DNA of 64,000 bases from Sarcina sp. DSM 11001 (GTDB lineage Bacteria; Bacillota; Clostridia; Lachnospirales; Lachnospiraceae). The DNA lies in assembly GCF_900101015.1 (NCBI RefSeq), contig NZ_FNFZ01000003.1:62001-126000 (forward strand). Direction: 5' to 3'. Below the pieces are notes generated by a model, which did no database searches, was not told where the DNA came from, and saw only the letters and a list, made by a program, of their open reading frames with translations. This document shows, one piece after another, positions 8,548-17,466 of this stretch (its first letter is position 1; each line of letters starts with the position of its first letter). The translations under genes and the position numbers were made by a program.

Positions 8548-9666
8548 CTAAATGGTATATCGTTCTCCCTTTTCTATTACGATCTTTATACCATTTTCAC
8601 CTCTGTAACAGGAATTAGCCTGAATGGTGCCGCCGCTTTCCACGATGCAGTTTTCTATAACAGTGTTGTCTCCGATGTACACATCATTCAAAATTAAAGA
8701 ATTCCTAATTACACAATTATTACCAACATATACCTGCTGGAACAGTATAGAATTCTCTACCGTGCCATTAACGATACAGCCGCTTGAAAGCAGACTGTTT
8801 CTGATTTTAACACCGACATTGTACTTTGCCGGAGGGAGATCTGCTGCGCGGGAATGAACATCAGGATACTGCCGGAAAAAATAATCCCTGATCTCCGGCT
8901 TCAGGAAGTCCATATTGGTCCTGTAGTAATCATCAACAGAAGCGATGTTGCTCCAATACTCTTCCATACGGTATCCGTAGATCTTCTTCAATCCCCTGTA
9001 ACGGATCAGTATATCCTGCACGAAGTCATAACGGTTCTCATCAATGCATCTCTCCAGAAGCTCGATCAGGAGACGCCTGCGGATCACATAAATACCGCAG
9101 GAAATCGTGCTGTACTGTGCGACGACAGGTTTTTCAACAAAATCCTGGATCCTGTCGTCCTCATCCATACGGACTACTCCATATCTCTCCACATTAAAAT
9201 CATCGGGCATTTGTTTGACTACAACAGTAATATCCGCTCTCTTTTCAACATGCCAGGAAAGCACTTTATTGTAGTCCATCTTGTAAATACAGTCCCCGGA
9301 TGCTATGACCACGTAAGGCTCATGGGATGTCTTCAGAAAACTGATATTCTGTGCGATCGAGTCTGCCGTGCCTCTGTACCAGTTACTGTCCGCATCTGCA
9401 AAAGAAGGTGTGAACAGGAACAGACCGCCCTGCTTGCGCCCGAAATTCCACCACTTCGAAGATGCCAGATGTTCATTGAGGCTTCGTGAGTTGTACTGAG
9501 TCAGTACCGCAACCTTCTGGATGCGGGAATGCTCCATGTTGCTGAGGGCAAAATCTATGCTGCGATAGCTTCCCGCCACCGGCATGGCACAGACTGCTCT
9601 GCTCTGTGACAACTCCTTTAACCGTTTACTGTTTCCGCCTGCCAGTATAATGCCTATTGCTCTCAT
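8548..9666 (-). CDS. glgD: Glucose-1-phosphate adenylyltransferase, GlgD subunit
   Basis: GlgD is the non-catalytic or regulatory partner of GlgC in Firmicutes ADP-glucose pyrophosphorylase, the first committed step of glycogen synthesis. The N-terminal nucleotidyltransferase fold has [11 protein letters not shown], a changed version of the catalytic GGxGxRL loop, as expected for GlgD. The C-terminal third is a left-handed beta-helix of hexapeptide repeats ([17 protein letters not shown]). The reading frame extends to 9705, but ATG 9666 follows a GGAGGAGGA and gives the family N-terminus [11 protein letters not shown] (372 aa). glgC is directly upstream. Confidence 0.93.
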   Translation of the reverse strand: MRAIGIILAGGNSKRLKELSQSRAVCAMPVAGSYRSIDFALSNMEHSRIQKVAVLTQYNSRSLNEHLASSKWWNFGRKQGGLFLFTPSFADADSNWYRGTADSIAQNISFLKTSHEPYVVIASGDCIYKMDYNKVLSWHVEKRADITVVVKQMPDDFNVERYGVVRMDEDDRIQDFVEKPVVAQYSTISCGIYVIRRRLLIELLERCIDENRYDFVQDILIRYRGLKKIYGYRMEEYWSNIASVDDYYRTNMDFLKPEIRDYFFRQYPDVHSRAADLPPAKYNVGVKIRNSLLSSGCIVNGTVENSILFQQVYVGNNCVIRNSLILNDVYIGDNTVIENCIVESGGTIQANSCYRGENGIKIVIEKGERYTI

Positions 9667-9766
9667 ATCGCGTCGTCCTCCTCCAGAGAGTTCCGCAGTT
9701 GTCATTCACAAGTTGCTGAGCCCCGGGCATATTGCGCCTTCCGCGCAATCCGACCGGGCGGCCGTG

Positions 9767-11044
9767 TCAGGGCATCTGAGCCTCGACCTGCAGTGTTTTA
9801 CCGCTGGCAAGCCTTCCGCCGGGGTAATCCTCCTCCCTAGTCTGTCCGGAGATCATGACATTCTTGCCGATCCGGACACCTGCAGGGATCACCGAATTCT
9901 CCCCGATCGTGACCAGTCCGCCGCAGTAGATATCCGGTCTTGACTCATTGGGAGCTTCCTCCCCCTCTCCAAGAACAGCACCATCGCCAATAACCGAATT
10001 CTCTGCGCAGATGACCTTATCCAGGATACATCCGGCGCCGATGACCGCACCATTCATAATAATGGAATTGCGGACAACGCTTCCCTCTCCGATAGTGACA
10101 TCGCACCCGATCACAGAACTGTAGACCTTCCCATAAACTTCCGTCCCCTCTCCCGCGATCGTCCTTTCGATCTCGCTGTCGGGCCCGAAAAACTGGGGTG
10201 TGATAGATGTGCTTTTTGTATAGATCTTCCAGTACTCTTCGTACAGGTTGAACTCAGGTACAATGTCGATCAGCTCCATATTGGCTTCCCAGTAGGAAGT
10301 GAGCGTACCGACATCCTTCCAATAACCGTTAAACTCGTAGGCATACAGGGGATATCCTTTCTCCCTGCAGTACGGAATAACATGTTTGCCGAAATCAAGG
10401 CCTTCCTCATGCCTGTTCGCAAGCAGAGCCTCTTTCAGTGTCTTCCAGGTAAAAATGTAAATGCCCATGGAAGCCAGATTGCTCCTGGGATGCTCCGGTT
10501 TCTCCTCGAAATCCGTGATCCTTCCCTCTTCGTCCGTGATCATGATACCGAACCGGCTTGCTTCCTCCAGCGGCACGGGCATGACAGCGATCGTCACATC
10601 CGCCCCGTTCTCCTTGTGAGACTCAAGCATCGCTTCATAGTCCATTTTATAAATATGATCGCCGGACAGGATCAGGACATATTCCGGGTGGTAGCTCTCC
10701 ATATAAGAGAGATTCTGATAAATCGCATTGGCAGTCCCGGTATACCACTCCGTGTTCTGGATCTTTTCATAGGGCGAGAGCACAGAAACACCGCCGAGAT
10801 TCTTGTCAAGATCCCAGGGAATACCGATCCCGACATGGGCATTGAGCCTGAGGGGCATGTACTGAGTGAGGACACCCACCGTGTCGATCCCGGAATTGAT
10901 GCAGTTACTCAGCGGAAAATCTATAATTCTGTACTTGCCGCCAAAAGATACAGCAGGCTTTGCCACATCCGATGTCAGGATGCCCAGCCGGCTTCCCTGT
11001 CCGCCAGCCAGCAGCATGGCGATCATTTCTTTTTTTACAACCAT
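9767..11044 (-). CDS. glgC: Glucose-1-phosphate adenylyltransferase, catalytic subunit
   Basis: Makes ADP-glucose from ATP and glucose-1-phosphate for glycogen. The catalytic loop [11 protein letters not shown] is intact, followed by [11 protein letters not shown] and a C-terminal beta-helix ([20 protein letters not shown]). The frame could extend to 11167, but the ATG at 11044 follows AGGAGAGGAAGGA and gives [15 protein letters not shown] (425 aa). It is first in a run glgC-glgD-spoVG-pth-mfd. A long leader (about 340 nt from a strong extended -10) contains mutually exclusive hairpins and a T-run. Confidence 0.96.
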   Translation of the reverse strand: MVVKKEMIAMLLAGGQGSRLGILTSDVAKPAVSFGGKYRIIDFPLSNCINSGIDTVGVLTQYMPLRLNAHVGIGIPWDLDKNLGGVSVLSPYEKIQNTEWYTGTANAIYQNLSYMESYHPEYVLILSGDHIYKMDYEAMLESHKENGADVTIAVMPVPLEEASRFGIMITDEEGRITDFEEKPEHPRSNLASMGIYIFTWKTLKEALLANRHEEGLDFGKHVIPYCREKGYPLYAYEFNGYWKDVGTLTSYWEANMELIDIVPEFNLYEEYWKIYTKSTSITPQFFGPDSEIERTIAGEGTEVYGKVYSSVIGCDVTIGEGSVVRNSIIMNGAVIGAGCILDKVICAENSVIGDGAVLGEGEEAPNESRPDIYCGGLVTIGENSVIPAGVRIGKNVMISGQTREEDYPGGRLASGKTLQVEAQMP

Positions 11045-11224
11045 CTTAATCCTTCCTCTCCTGTTTCCAGTGCATCGCTCAGAAAATATATATGAATAAC
11101 ACGCCTGATACTCCCCTGGTTCTGCGGAAATATCCGAGAAAACGGAGGTCATGGAATTGGAATTCACATGAATCTTCTGAATGAAGCACTGCTATGTCAT
11201 TCCCGGTTTGCTCAGGGACGGACT

Positions 11225-11271
11225 AAAAAAGCGACAACCCGGCCGCTGCTGCCCGGAACCCTTCCGGGTTC
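11225..11271 (-). promoter_or_regulatory. Candidate transcription attenuator in glgC leader
   Basis: Read on the minus strand, GAACCC/GGGTTC and CCCGGAA/TTCCGGG are two short hairpins that use the same bases (11252-11271). A larger stem pairs AACCCGG (11264-11270) with CCGGGTT (11236-11242) and is followed by GTCGC and six Ts (11230-11225). The alternatives exclude each other and one ends at a T-run, the layout of an attenuator. I cannot match it to a known riboswitch class. Confidence 0.35.
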
Positions 11272-11389
11272 TGCGCGCCTGCAGCCTGAAACATTCACAT
11301 GTTATCATCAAACATGAAAATATCAACATGTAAATGATGAAAAGTTTAAATAAAATTCACAATAATGAATAAAAATGTTCGCAAATAAA

Positions 11390-11398
11390 ATTATACCA
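11390..11398 (-). promoter_or_regulatory. Extended -10 promoter for glgC operon
   Basis: On the minus strand this reads TGG TATAAT, a perfect -10 with the TG extension. The -35 region is poor. Transcription would start near 11383, about 340 nt before the glgC start codon. Confidence 0.55.
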
Positions 11399-11544
11399 CA
11401 GTGTGAATGGAAATGAAACCGCACATTATTAGATACATTTTATTTTTTGTCTCGATGAGTTTCAGGATGTGTATTACAGGATTAACTTGCGCGAGGGAAA
11501 AATGTGGTGTACATTTGTTACGCGGCTGCAGGCCGCATTATCAT

Positions 11545-11567
11545 ACAGCATTTTTATGAAATGCTGT
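11545..11567 (+). repeat. 9-bp hairpin in murC leader
   Basis: ACAGCATTT and AAATGCTGT form a perfect 9-bp stem with a 5-base loop. No T-run follows. It lies about 90 bp before the murC start. Confidence 0.5.
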
Positions 11568-11654
11568 GATTGCTGTGGATCCTTAAGATCCGTACATCCC
11601 TTATCCGGCTGCAGATCACAATATCCACAATATCATCCTGTAAGGAGTTTATTT

Positions 11655-13058
11655 ATGTATCAGATCGATTTCAACCACCCCGTCCACGTCCATTTTGTCG
11701 GAATCGGAGGAATATCCATGAGCGGCCTGGCGCAGATCCTTGCCAGCGAAGGCTTTACCGTCTCAGGATCTGACAGGGCCGCTTCCGAGATCACCCGTAC
11801 CCTGGAAAACTCCGGGATCCGGGTCATGATCGGACAGCGGAGAGAAAACATCACGAAAGACATCGACCTGGCGGTCTTCACCGCCGCCATTCATCCGGAC
11901 AATCCGGAGTATAAAGCTGTGCAGGAAATGAAGATCCCGGCCCTGACAAGGGCGGAGCTTCTGGGTCAGCTCATGCGCAACTACCGCCTTCCGGTCGCTG
12001 TCAGCGGCACACACGGCAAGACGACCACCACCTCCATGCTCTCCGAGATCCTGCTCGCCGCAGGGACGGACCCCACCCTGTCCATCGGAGGGGTCCTGCC
12101 GTCTATCGGGGGCAATGTCCGGGTCGGCGGCGGAACTTATTTTGTTGCAGAAGCCTGCGAATATACCAACAGCTTCCTGCAGATGTACCCCCTGCTGGGC
12201 ATTATCCTTAATATAGAAGAAGATCACCTGGATTTCTTCAAGGATCTCGACGATATCCGGCACTCTTTCCACCGCTTTGCCCGGCTCATTCCCGGTGGCG
12301 GCGCTCTGGTCATCAACACGCAGATTGAAAACTGGCAGGAGATCACGGAGGATCTTTCCTGCGAAGTGGTAACCTTCAGCGGGGCGGTTCCGGAAGATGC
12401 CGGGACACCCGCCGCACAGTATTATCCCTCCGACATTCATTTTGACGGCCTGGGGCATCCATCCTTCACCCTGCACGGGCCGGCACAGTACGGGGAGCCT
12501 GCGCAGATCCGTCTGCACGTCCCCGGCCTGCACAATGTCGGCAATGCCATCGCGGCCGTCGCGGCGGCAGACAGGATGGGGATCTCCCGGACCGCAAGCG
12601 CGCAGGGGCTCGCCGCTTTCGGAGGGACCGACAGGCGCTTCCAGTACAAGGGGACCAGGAACGGCTTTACGATCATCGACGATTACGCCCATCACCCGAC
12701 AGAGATCGAGGCGACCCTGCACGCGGCACAGGCCTGCCCCCACGAGAGGATCGTCTGCATTTTCCAGCCCCACACCTATTCACGCACCAAATCGCTCCTG
12801 CACGGATTTGCCCGCGCCCTCTCCCTGGCGGATACCGTCATTCTGGCGGACATTTATGCCGCCAGAGAGACTGACACCCTCGGCGTCAGCTCCATGACTC
12901 TCAGGGACGAGCTCCTGAGCCTGGGCAGCGACTGCCTGTATTTCCCCACTTTTGAAGAAATCGAAAAATATATTCTGGCAAATTGCCGAAAAGGAGATCT
13001 GGTGATAACTATGGGAGCCGGAAACATCGATCAAATAGGGACAAACCTGCTCTCCTGA
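11655..13058 (+). CDS. murC: UDP-N-acetylmuramate--L-alanine ligase
   Basis: An ATP-dependent ligase that adds the first amino acid of the peptidoglycan stem peptide. The N-terminal Rossmann part has VGIGGISMSG, the ATP loop GTHGKTTTT is near residue 117, and later Mur-ligase motifs include EACEY and DDYAHHPTEI. The ATG at 11655 follows AAGGAG with 7 bases of spacing and gives 467 aa, normal for MurC. An in-frame upstream extension to 11469 has no ribosome binding site and is not conserved MurC sequence. No other mur gene is nearby. Confidence 0.96.
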   Translation: MYQIDFNHPVHVHFVGIGGISMSGLAQILASEGFTVSGSDRAASEITRTLENSGIRVMIGQRRENITKDIDLAVFTAAIHPDNPEYKAVQEMKIPALTRAELLGQLMRNYRLPVAVSGTHGKTTTTSMLSEILLAAGTDPTLSIGGVLPSIGGNVRVGGGTYFVAEACEYTNSFLQMYPLLGIILNIEEDHLDFFKDLDDIRHSFHRFARLIPGGGALVINTQIENWQEITEDLSCEVVTFSGAVPEDAGTPAAQYYPSDIHFDGLGHPSFTLHGPAQYGEPAQIRLHVPGLHNVGNAIAAVAAADRMGISRTASAQGLAAFGGTDRRFQYKGTRNGFTIIDDYAHHPTEIEATLHAAQACPHERIVCIFQPHTYSRTKSLLHGFARALSLADTVILADIYAARETDTLGVSSMTLRDELLSLGSDCLYFPTFEEIEKYILANCRKGDLVITMGAGNIDQIGTNLLS

Positions 13059-13063
13059 AACAG

Positions 13064-13187
13064 TTATCAACATCTTTCACATCTTCCACCCTCCCGGCTC
13101 CCGTTTTCCATTGTGGATAACAGGCGGCCGGGAGGGTTTGATTTAACTGTTTTTCCCCGATTATCCACATTTTCATCATTTTCCACA
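13064..13187. promoter_or_regulatory. Cluster of DnaA-box-like sites
   Basis: TTATCCACA is perfect at 13161-13169 (plus) and at 13112-13120 (minus, seen as TGTGGATAA). Near matches are TTATCAACA at 13064-13072 and TTTTCCACA at 13179-13187. DnaA boxes have the consensus TTATnCACA. They lie directly upstream of the promoter for two replication-initiation genes. This suggests DnaA control or an accessory DnaA-binding locus; nothing shows that it is an origin. Confidence 0.55.
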
Positions 13188-13245
13188 TTTTCAGGAGTCA
13201 TCCGGAGCCTTTCCTGCCGCCGGAATTTTATCGTCAGATTGTCCA

Positions 13246-13274
13246 TTACCAGAGGGCGAAACCTGTGTTATAGT
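13246..13274 (+). promoter_or_regulatory. Promoter for dnaD operon
   Basis: TTACCA (13246-13251), a 17-bp spacer, then TATAGT (13269-13274) preceded by TGT. The -10 has one mismatch and the extended TG. The predicted leader is about 245 nt and contains three hairpins. Confidence 0.5.
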
Positions 13275-13350
13275 AAAGCTCCACGAGTTCTACAGACAAT
13301 ATTGGTCCATTTGTTACAAGTCACACCAACGCCAGCCTCATAACAGGTGT

Positions 13351-13464
13351 TTTCACGCGTTTTTTGCGTGAAAGCCCGGGTTAAGCGGCGAATGCCCATC
13401 CCCGAAGGGGATTTTGAACGGGCATTCGCAACGTCACATGGCCACAGCCTGGACAGGTTGTGAC
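13351..13464 (+). ncRNA. Structured 5' leader of dnaD mRNA (candidate cis-acting RNA)
   Basis: There are three back-to-back hairpins. The first is TTTCACGC/GCGTGAAA (13351-13358/13366-13373). The second is a 10-bp stem GCGAATGCCC/GGGCATTCGC (13388-13397/13420-13429) enclosing ATCCCC-GAA-GGGGAT. The third is GTCACA/TGTGAC (13433-13438/13459-13464) enclosing a 7-bp inner stem. There is no T-run before the start codon, so translational control or mRNA stability is more likely than attenuation. I do not recognise a known RNA family. Confidence 0.45.
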
Positions 13465-13526
13465 CAGTAACGTCCACTTCACCAACAGACACAGAAATCT
13501 CATCATCTGACCGGAGGGTATCAGAC

Positions 13527-14681
13527 GTGTTCACAGTATACAGCGACAGCAGATCGGATTCGACAATGGTTTCGAACCTCTTCATAGACGAATATATGAA
13601 AAACGCAAACGATGCACAGATCAAGGTGTATCTCTATCTGCTGCGCATGACCGGGGCACACCGGACGACAAGCATCTCCGATATGGCGGATCTGTTTAAT
13701 CACACAGAAAAGGATGTCGTCCGCTCTCTGCGCTACTGGGAACAGAAGGGGCTTCTGGATCTCACTTTCAAAGGGGAGGACGACCTGGTGTCCATCCGCC
13801 TGTGCCGGCCTGCGGCCATTCGGGAAACCCCGGATCCCGCCCTGCGGGTCCTGCCCTTTTCCTCACAGTCCGGAACTTCCCTGACCCTGGACCGGCAGCT
13901 GGCAGCCGGCGGCAGCACACTGCAGATCGGCAGCCGCTCCGCTTATGCAGCCTGCAGTTCAGGGAGCCCTGTTGTCGGCAGGCCAGACAGCAATACCTCC
14001 CGCAATTCAGGCGGCATTACAGCCCGCAGGTCAGGTGGTATTGCAGGCAGCAGCCGGGAAGACCGTTCCGGCTCTTTCAGAAAACAGCGCCCCGCTGAAG
14101 GGGGAACACCTGCCGGAGAAAAAAAGCCCGCAGATCTCCTTGCCCTGGAGAGCTTCCGCCTGAATCCCGGGCGGAAACAGCTCCTTTTCGTCATAGAACA
14201 GTATATCGGAAAGCCTCTTTCCATGAATGAGATCCGGGTCATTTATCATATTTCCGAGGATCTGCGCTTTTCCGACGACCTGATCGATTACCTGCTCCAG
14301 TACTGCGTGGACAGGGGAAAGAAGGATTTCAGATATATTCAGGGCGTGGCCGAAAACTGGGCAAAAGAGGGAATCCTGACACCCGCCCAGGCGGAGTCAG
14401 CCACTGCTGCCGGAAATGCCGCCGCAATGGACGGCACTGCCGGAACGGGGAAAAAGGGCTCCGGTATGCAGGGCGCGGACAGGAAGACCCCTGACAGGAA
14501 AAAGGAAGGATCTTCCCTGCAGACACAGCAGAGAAAGACTGCAGGTTATTCCCGGGCCGCGAACAGCTTTAACCAGTTTGAACAGAACAGTTACGATTTT
14601 GACGCCCTCGAGGATGAACTTCTGGGTGTTTCCGCCTCCGGCCTGCCCGGGAACAGCGTCTCAGAGACCGCCCAGAGATAA
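13527..14681 (+). CDS. DnaD-like replication initiation protein
   Basis: A primosome component expected to help load the replicative helicase. Residues about 20-90 look like a winged-helix domain (ISDMADLFNHTEKDVVRSLRYW). A long Ser/Gly/Ala/Arg-rich linker runs from about 90 to 200. Residues about 205-290 form a DnaD/DnaB_2-type C-terminal domain with the signature YIQGVAENWAKEGI (the YxxxIxxxW pattern). The GTG start follows GGAGGG with about 9 bases of spacing. The next gene is a DnaC/DnaI-type ATPase that also starts with GTG. The linker is much longer than in Bacillus DnaD, so it could equally be called a DnaB-type primosomal protein. Confidence 0.85.
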   Translation: MFTVYSDSRSDSTMVSNLFIDEYMKNANDAQIKVYLYLLRMTGAHRTTSISDMADLFNHTEKDVVRSLRYWEQKGLLDLTFKGEDDLVSIRLCRPAAIRETPDPALRVLPFSSQSGTSLTLDRQLAAGGSTLQIGSRSAYAACSSGSPVVGRPDSNTSRNSGGITARRSGGIAGSSREDRSGSFRKQRPAEGGTPAGEKKPADLLALESFRLNPGRKQLLFVIEQYIGKPLSMNEIRVIYHISEDLRFSDDLIDYLLQYCVDRGKKDFRYIQGVAENWAKEGILTPAQAESATAAGNAAAMDGTAGTGKKGSGMQGADRKTPDRKKEGSSLQTQQRKTAGYSRAANSFNQFEQNSYDFDALEDELLGVSASGLPGNSVSETAQR

Positions 14682-14797
14682 CAGGAATAACAGAGATAAC
14701 AGTTCAACAGTGCACCCGGGGGTTGGCGACAGCGTTTCACGAGCCACAAGACCCTCTCGGGGCCGGTCACCGATTGACTGATTGCGATTGACTGATT
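14676..14797. repeat. Two short direct-repeat patches between dnaD and dnaC
   Basis: AGATAACAG-like units occur three times just after the dnaD stop (14676-14702). GATTGACTGATT occurs twice, 14 bp apart, at 14772-14783 and 14786-14797. The patches fill the 137-bp gap. Confidence 0.55.
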
Positions 14798-14818
14798 AAC
14801 GAAATAGCAGGAGCAGAC

Positions 14819-15850
14819 GTGTCATTAAACAAAGATCAGTACGACAATATCATGGCGGATTATGCCCGGATCCGGGACCGGCACCGCAGGGAACTGGAAA
14901 AGCGCCGCACACAGGCCTATGCCCGCATCCCTGCTCTGCAGAAACTGGAGGAGCAGACACCGGCCCTGGCTGTGGACCAGCTGCGCAGGCGGCTGAGATC
15001 CTCCGCGGGGTCATCCGGGCCTGGCAACGGCGCGGGCAGCATCCCGGGAGCCCCCGCAGACCGGAAGGATCAGAAGACTTCCTTTAGGGAAACAGCCGCA
15101 CAGATCACCGCCAGGCGGATCCGCCTCCTTACAGAGAACGGTTTCCCGGCGGATTATCTTGAAATGAAGTGGGACTGCCCGGACTGCCGTGATACCGGTT
15201 ATATCGGCCGTGAAAAATGCCACTGCCTGAAGCAGCGGGAAATCTCCGTTCTCTACAATCAGTCCCGCCTGGAGACACTGGCTGCCGGGGCGGACTTCTC
15301 CCTTTTGTCCGAAAAATATTATACCGGAGAAGATCTGGACCGCTTCAGGAACGCACTGCGGGTCTGCAGAATTTTTGTTGAGCAGTTCGATACTGTCCAC
15401 CGCAATCTGTACCTCTACGGCACTGTGGGGACCGGTAAGACCATGCTCTCGGTCTGCACCGCAAAAGCTCTGATCGAAAAGGGCCGGTCCGTCCTGTATT
15501 TCAGCGCAGCCTCTCTTTTTGACCGCCTGGCGGACTGCACCTTCAGCAGCGGTTCGAGGGACGGACTGCGCGGTTTTCTGGATGACCTATATACCTGTGA
15601 TCTTCTGATCATAGATGATCTGGGAACAGAATTCACCAATGCTTTCGTCGCCTCTCAGCTCTTTACCTGCATCAGCGAGCGCGAGCTCAACAGGCATTCC
15701 ACGATCATATCCACAAACCTTTCTCTCCGGGAACTCCAGGCCCGCTATTCGGACCGTGTCTTTTCGCGGATCACGAGCACCTATGAGATCTGCAAGATCA
15801 CCGGAAAGGATATCCGGCTCCAGCGGCGGAGACGCGGCCGATACGGCTGA
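14819..15850 (+). CDS. Helicase loader AAA+ ATPase (DnaC/DnaI family)
   Basis: An ATPase that delivers the DnaB helicase to the origin or to stalled forks. Around residues 120-136 is a zinc-binding-like cluster CPDCRDTGYIGREKCHC. Walker A is GTVGTGKT near 201-208 and Walker B is LLIIDDLG near 261-268. The GTG start follows AGGAG with 6 bases of spacing. Pairing with a DnaD-like protein mirrors the Bacillus DnaD/DnaB-DnaI loading pathway; the replicative helicase gene itself lies at 28.5 kb. Length is 343 aa. Confidence 0.92.
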   Translation: MSLNKDQYDNIMADYARIRDRHRRELEKRRTQAYARIPALQKLEEQTPALAVDQLRRRLRSSAGSSGPGNGAGSIPGAPADRKDQKTSFRETAAQITARRIRLLTENGFPADYLEMKWDCPDCRDTGYIGREKCHCLKQREISVLYNQSRLETLAAGADFSLLSEKYYTGEDLDRFRNALRVCRIFVEQFDTVHRNLYLYGTVGTGKTMLSVCTAKALIEKGRSVLYFSAASLFDRLADCTFSSGSRDGLRGFLDDLYTCDLLIIDDLGTEFTNAFVASQLFTCISERELNRHSTIISTNLSLRELQARYSDRVFSRITSTYEICKITGKDIRLQRRRRGRYG

Positions 15851-15965
15851 TATTTATTCATACATGTTTGCGGGCACCCGCCCATGGCCACAGGTATAAA
15901 CAGCCTGATAATTTATGTTTATGCCGCTGATTTATGAATAAAAACCAGTACTTTTTGCAACTGTC

Positions 15966-15994
15966 TTGTAATAAGTACCTGATTTTGTTATTGT
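15966..15994 (+). promoter_or_regulatory. Possible promoter for prs
   Basis: TTGTAA (15966-15971), 17 bp, then TATTGT (15989-15994). Each hexamer matches the consensus at four of six positions. The rest of the 295-bp gap shows only an imperfect GAGTATTCTC/GTATTCTCC repeat near 16070. Confidence 0.35.
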
Positions 15995-16145
15995 AGGCAC
16001 AAAGCAGGAATTCCTGTCAGGAACTGTTAATGAACAGATCGGAGCACCTGTCACTTCAGCATCTGCTGCCGGAGTATTCTCTTAAGTATTCTCCAGAGCA
16101 TTCGCTCCAGATTGCTTAAGGATTAAGGAAAGGACAAAACCAGAG

Positions 16146-17342
16146 ATGGAATCTAATCAGAAACACGACAAACTGATCCTCAACAATGCTCCTTTTGGTC
16201 AGCTCGGCCTCATTCCCGTTTCCGGTTGTGAAAAAATGGGGAGAGAAATTGACTACTATTTGAAACAGTGGCGCACCGAGCGCCAGCACGAACATGAAGA
16301 CAGCCCCGCATTCGCAGGCTATCAGCGCCCCACTTATATCATAGACTCCAAGGTTCCGCGTTTCGGGACCGGCGAGGGAAAGGGCGTCCTTTACCAGTCT
16401 GTCCGCGGAATGGATCTGTACATCCTCGTTGACGTTGTCAACTACAGCGAGACCTATCGTATGTTCAGTTTTGACAACCACATGTCTCCCGATGATCATT
16501 TCCAGAACCTGAAACGTGTGATCGCCGCTGTCGGCGGCAAAGCCCGCAGGATCACAGTGATCATGCCCTATCTCTATGAGAGTATTCAGTCCAAGCGTAC
16601 TACGAGGGAATCTCTGGACTGCGCGCTCGCTCTACAGGAGCTCGTCCGTATGGGAGTCGATAACATTCTCACCTTCGACGCTCATGATCCCCGTGTCCAG
16701 AACGCGATCCCGCTCAATGGATTTGATACCGTCCAGCCTGCTTATCAGTTTATCAAGGGTCTCCTGAATGCCTACAAAGACCTGCAGATCGACAGCGACC
16801 ACATGCTGATCATCAGTCCGGATGAGGGCGGTATGAAGAGAGCCGTCTATTTTGCCAATGTCATGGGACTGGATATGGGCATGTTTTATAAGCGGCGCGA
16901 CTACACGAAGCTCGTCAACGGCACCAATCCCATTGTTGCCTTTGAATTCCTCGGTTCCAGTGTAAAGGGCAAGGACATGGTCATCATCGATGACATCCTC
17001 TCCACCGGAGACAGCGCCCTTGAGGTTGCACAGGCCCTGAAGAAACGTGGGGCCAGACGCGTCTTTTTCTTCGCTACGTTCGGTCTGTTCACCCGCGGCC
17101 TTGAAAAATTTGATGATGCCTACAAAAACGGCACGATCGACAAGGTCTTTACGACCAATCTCACCTATCAGCCGAAGGAACTGCTGGAGAAACCCTGGCA
17201 CTACAGCTGTGATATGAGCAAATATATTGCCTATCTCATCGATACTCTCAATCACGACAGTTCCATCAGCAAGCTCATCGACCCGGCTGAGCGCATCTTC
17301 AACGTTCTGGAGCGCTACAATGCCGGTCAGTACATCGACTGA
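16146..17342 (+). CDS. prs: Divergent ribose-phosphate pyrophosphokinase
   Basis: It should make PRPP from ribose-5-phosphate and ATP for nucleotide, histidine and NAD synthesis. At 398 aa it is about 80 residues longer than classical Prs. The fold signatures are present but altered: MPYLYESIQSKR where classical enzymes have PYxxYARQDR, FDAHDPR in place of DLHA, and a PRPP loop VIIDDILSTGDS near residue 282 in place of DDxxDTGGT. From memory, long Prs versions of this type are common in Lachnospiraceae. The start follows AAGGAAAGGA with a rather long 11-base spacing. A strong terminator lies about 180 bp downstream. Confidence 0.88.
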   Translation: MESNQKHDKLILNNAPFGQLGLIPVSGCEKMGREIDYYLKQWRTERQHEHEDSPAFAGYQRPTYIIDSKVPRFGTGEGKGVLYQSVRGMDLYILVDVVNYSETYRMFSFDNHMSPDDHFQNLKRVIAAVGGKARRITVIMPYLYESIQSKRTTRESLDCALALQELVRMGVDNILTFDAHDPRVQNAIPLNGFDTVQPAYQFIKGLLNAYKDLQIDSDHMLIISPDEGGMKRAVYFANVMGLDMGMFYKRRDYTKLVNGTNPIVAFEFLGSSVKGKDMVIIDDILSTGDSALEVAQALKKRGARRVFFFATFGLFTRGLEKFDDAYKNGTIDKVFTTNLTYQPKELLEKPWHYSCDMSKYIAYLIDTLNHDSSISKLIDPAERIFNVLERYNAGQYID

Positions 17343-17466
17343 GCCCTCCCGGTCATCGGAAGGTCCTTGTAACCACAGCCTGAACCACAGTTGCGCACAG
17401 CCGCACATATCTGCGGGCCGTACGCGCCGGTGAACCTGATCCAGAGCCCCACAGTGCTTTATCGAA

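Larger units (their letters stand above)
11045..11654. other. Divergent glgC/murC regulatory gap
   Basis: A 610-bp gap. The glgC-facing part contains a candidate attenuator (11225-11271) and a perfect extended -10 at 11390-11398. The murC-facing part contains hairpins at 11525-11539 and 11545-11567 and a DnaA-box-like ATATCCACA at 11621. The murC frame stays open back to 11469, but nothing suggests that stretch is translated. Confidence 0.6.
13059..13526 (+). other. murC-dnaD gap: DnaA boxes, promoter and folded leader
   Basis: The gap contains four DnaA-box-like nonamers (13064-13187), then a promoter (13246-13274), then three consecutive hairpins (13351-13464) ahead of the dnaD start. No gene is visible. 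Confidence 0.65.

Noticed and set aside
11469-11654. 62-codon in-frame extension of murC
   Set aside because: The internal ATG at 11655 has AAGGAG and gives the known MurC N-terminus.
13064-13187. Chromosomal replication origin
   Set aside because: DnaA boxes alone are not enough: dnaA, dnaN and an AT-rich unwinding region are not seen next to them.
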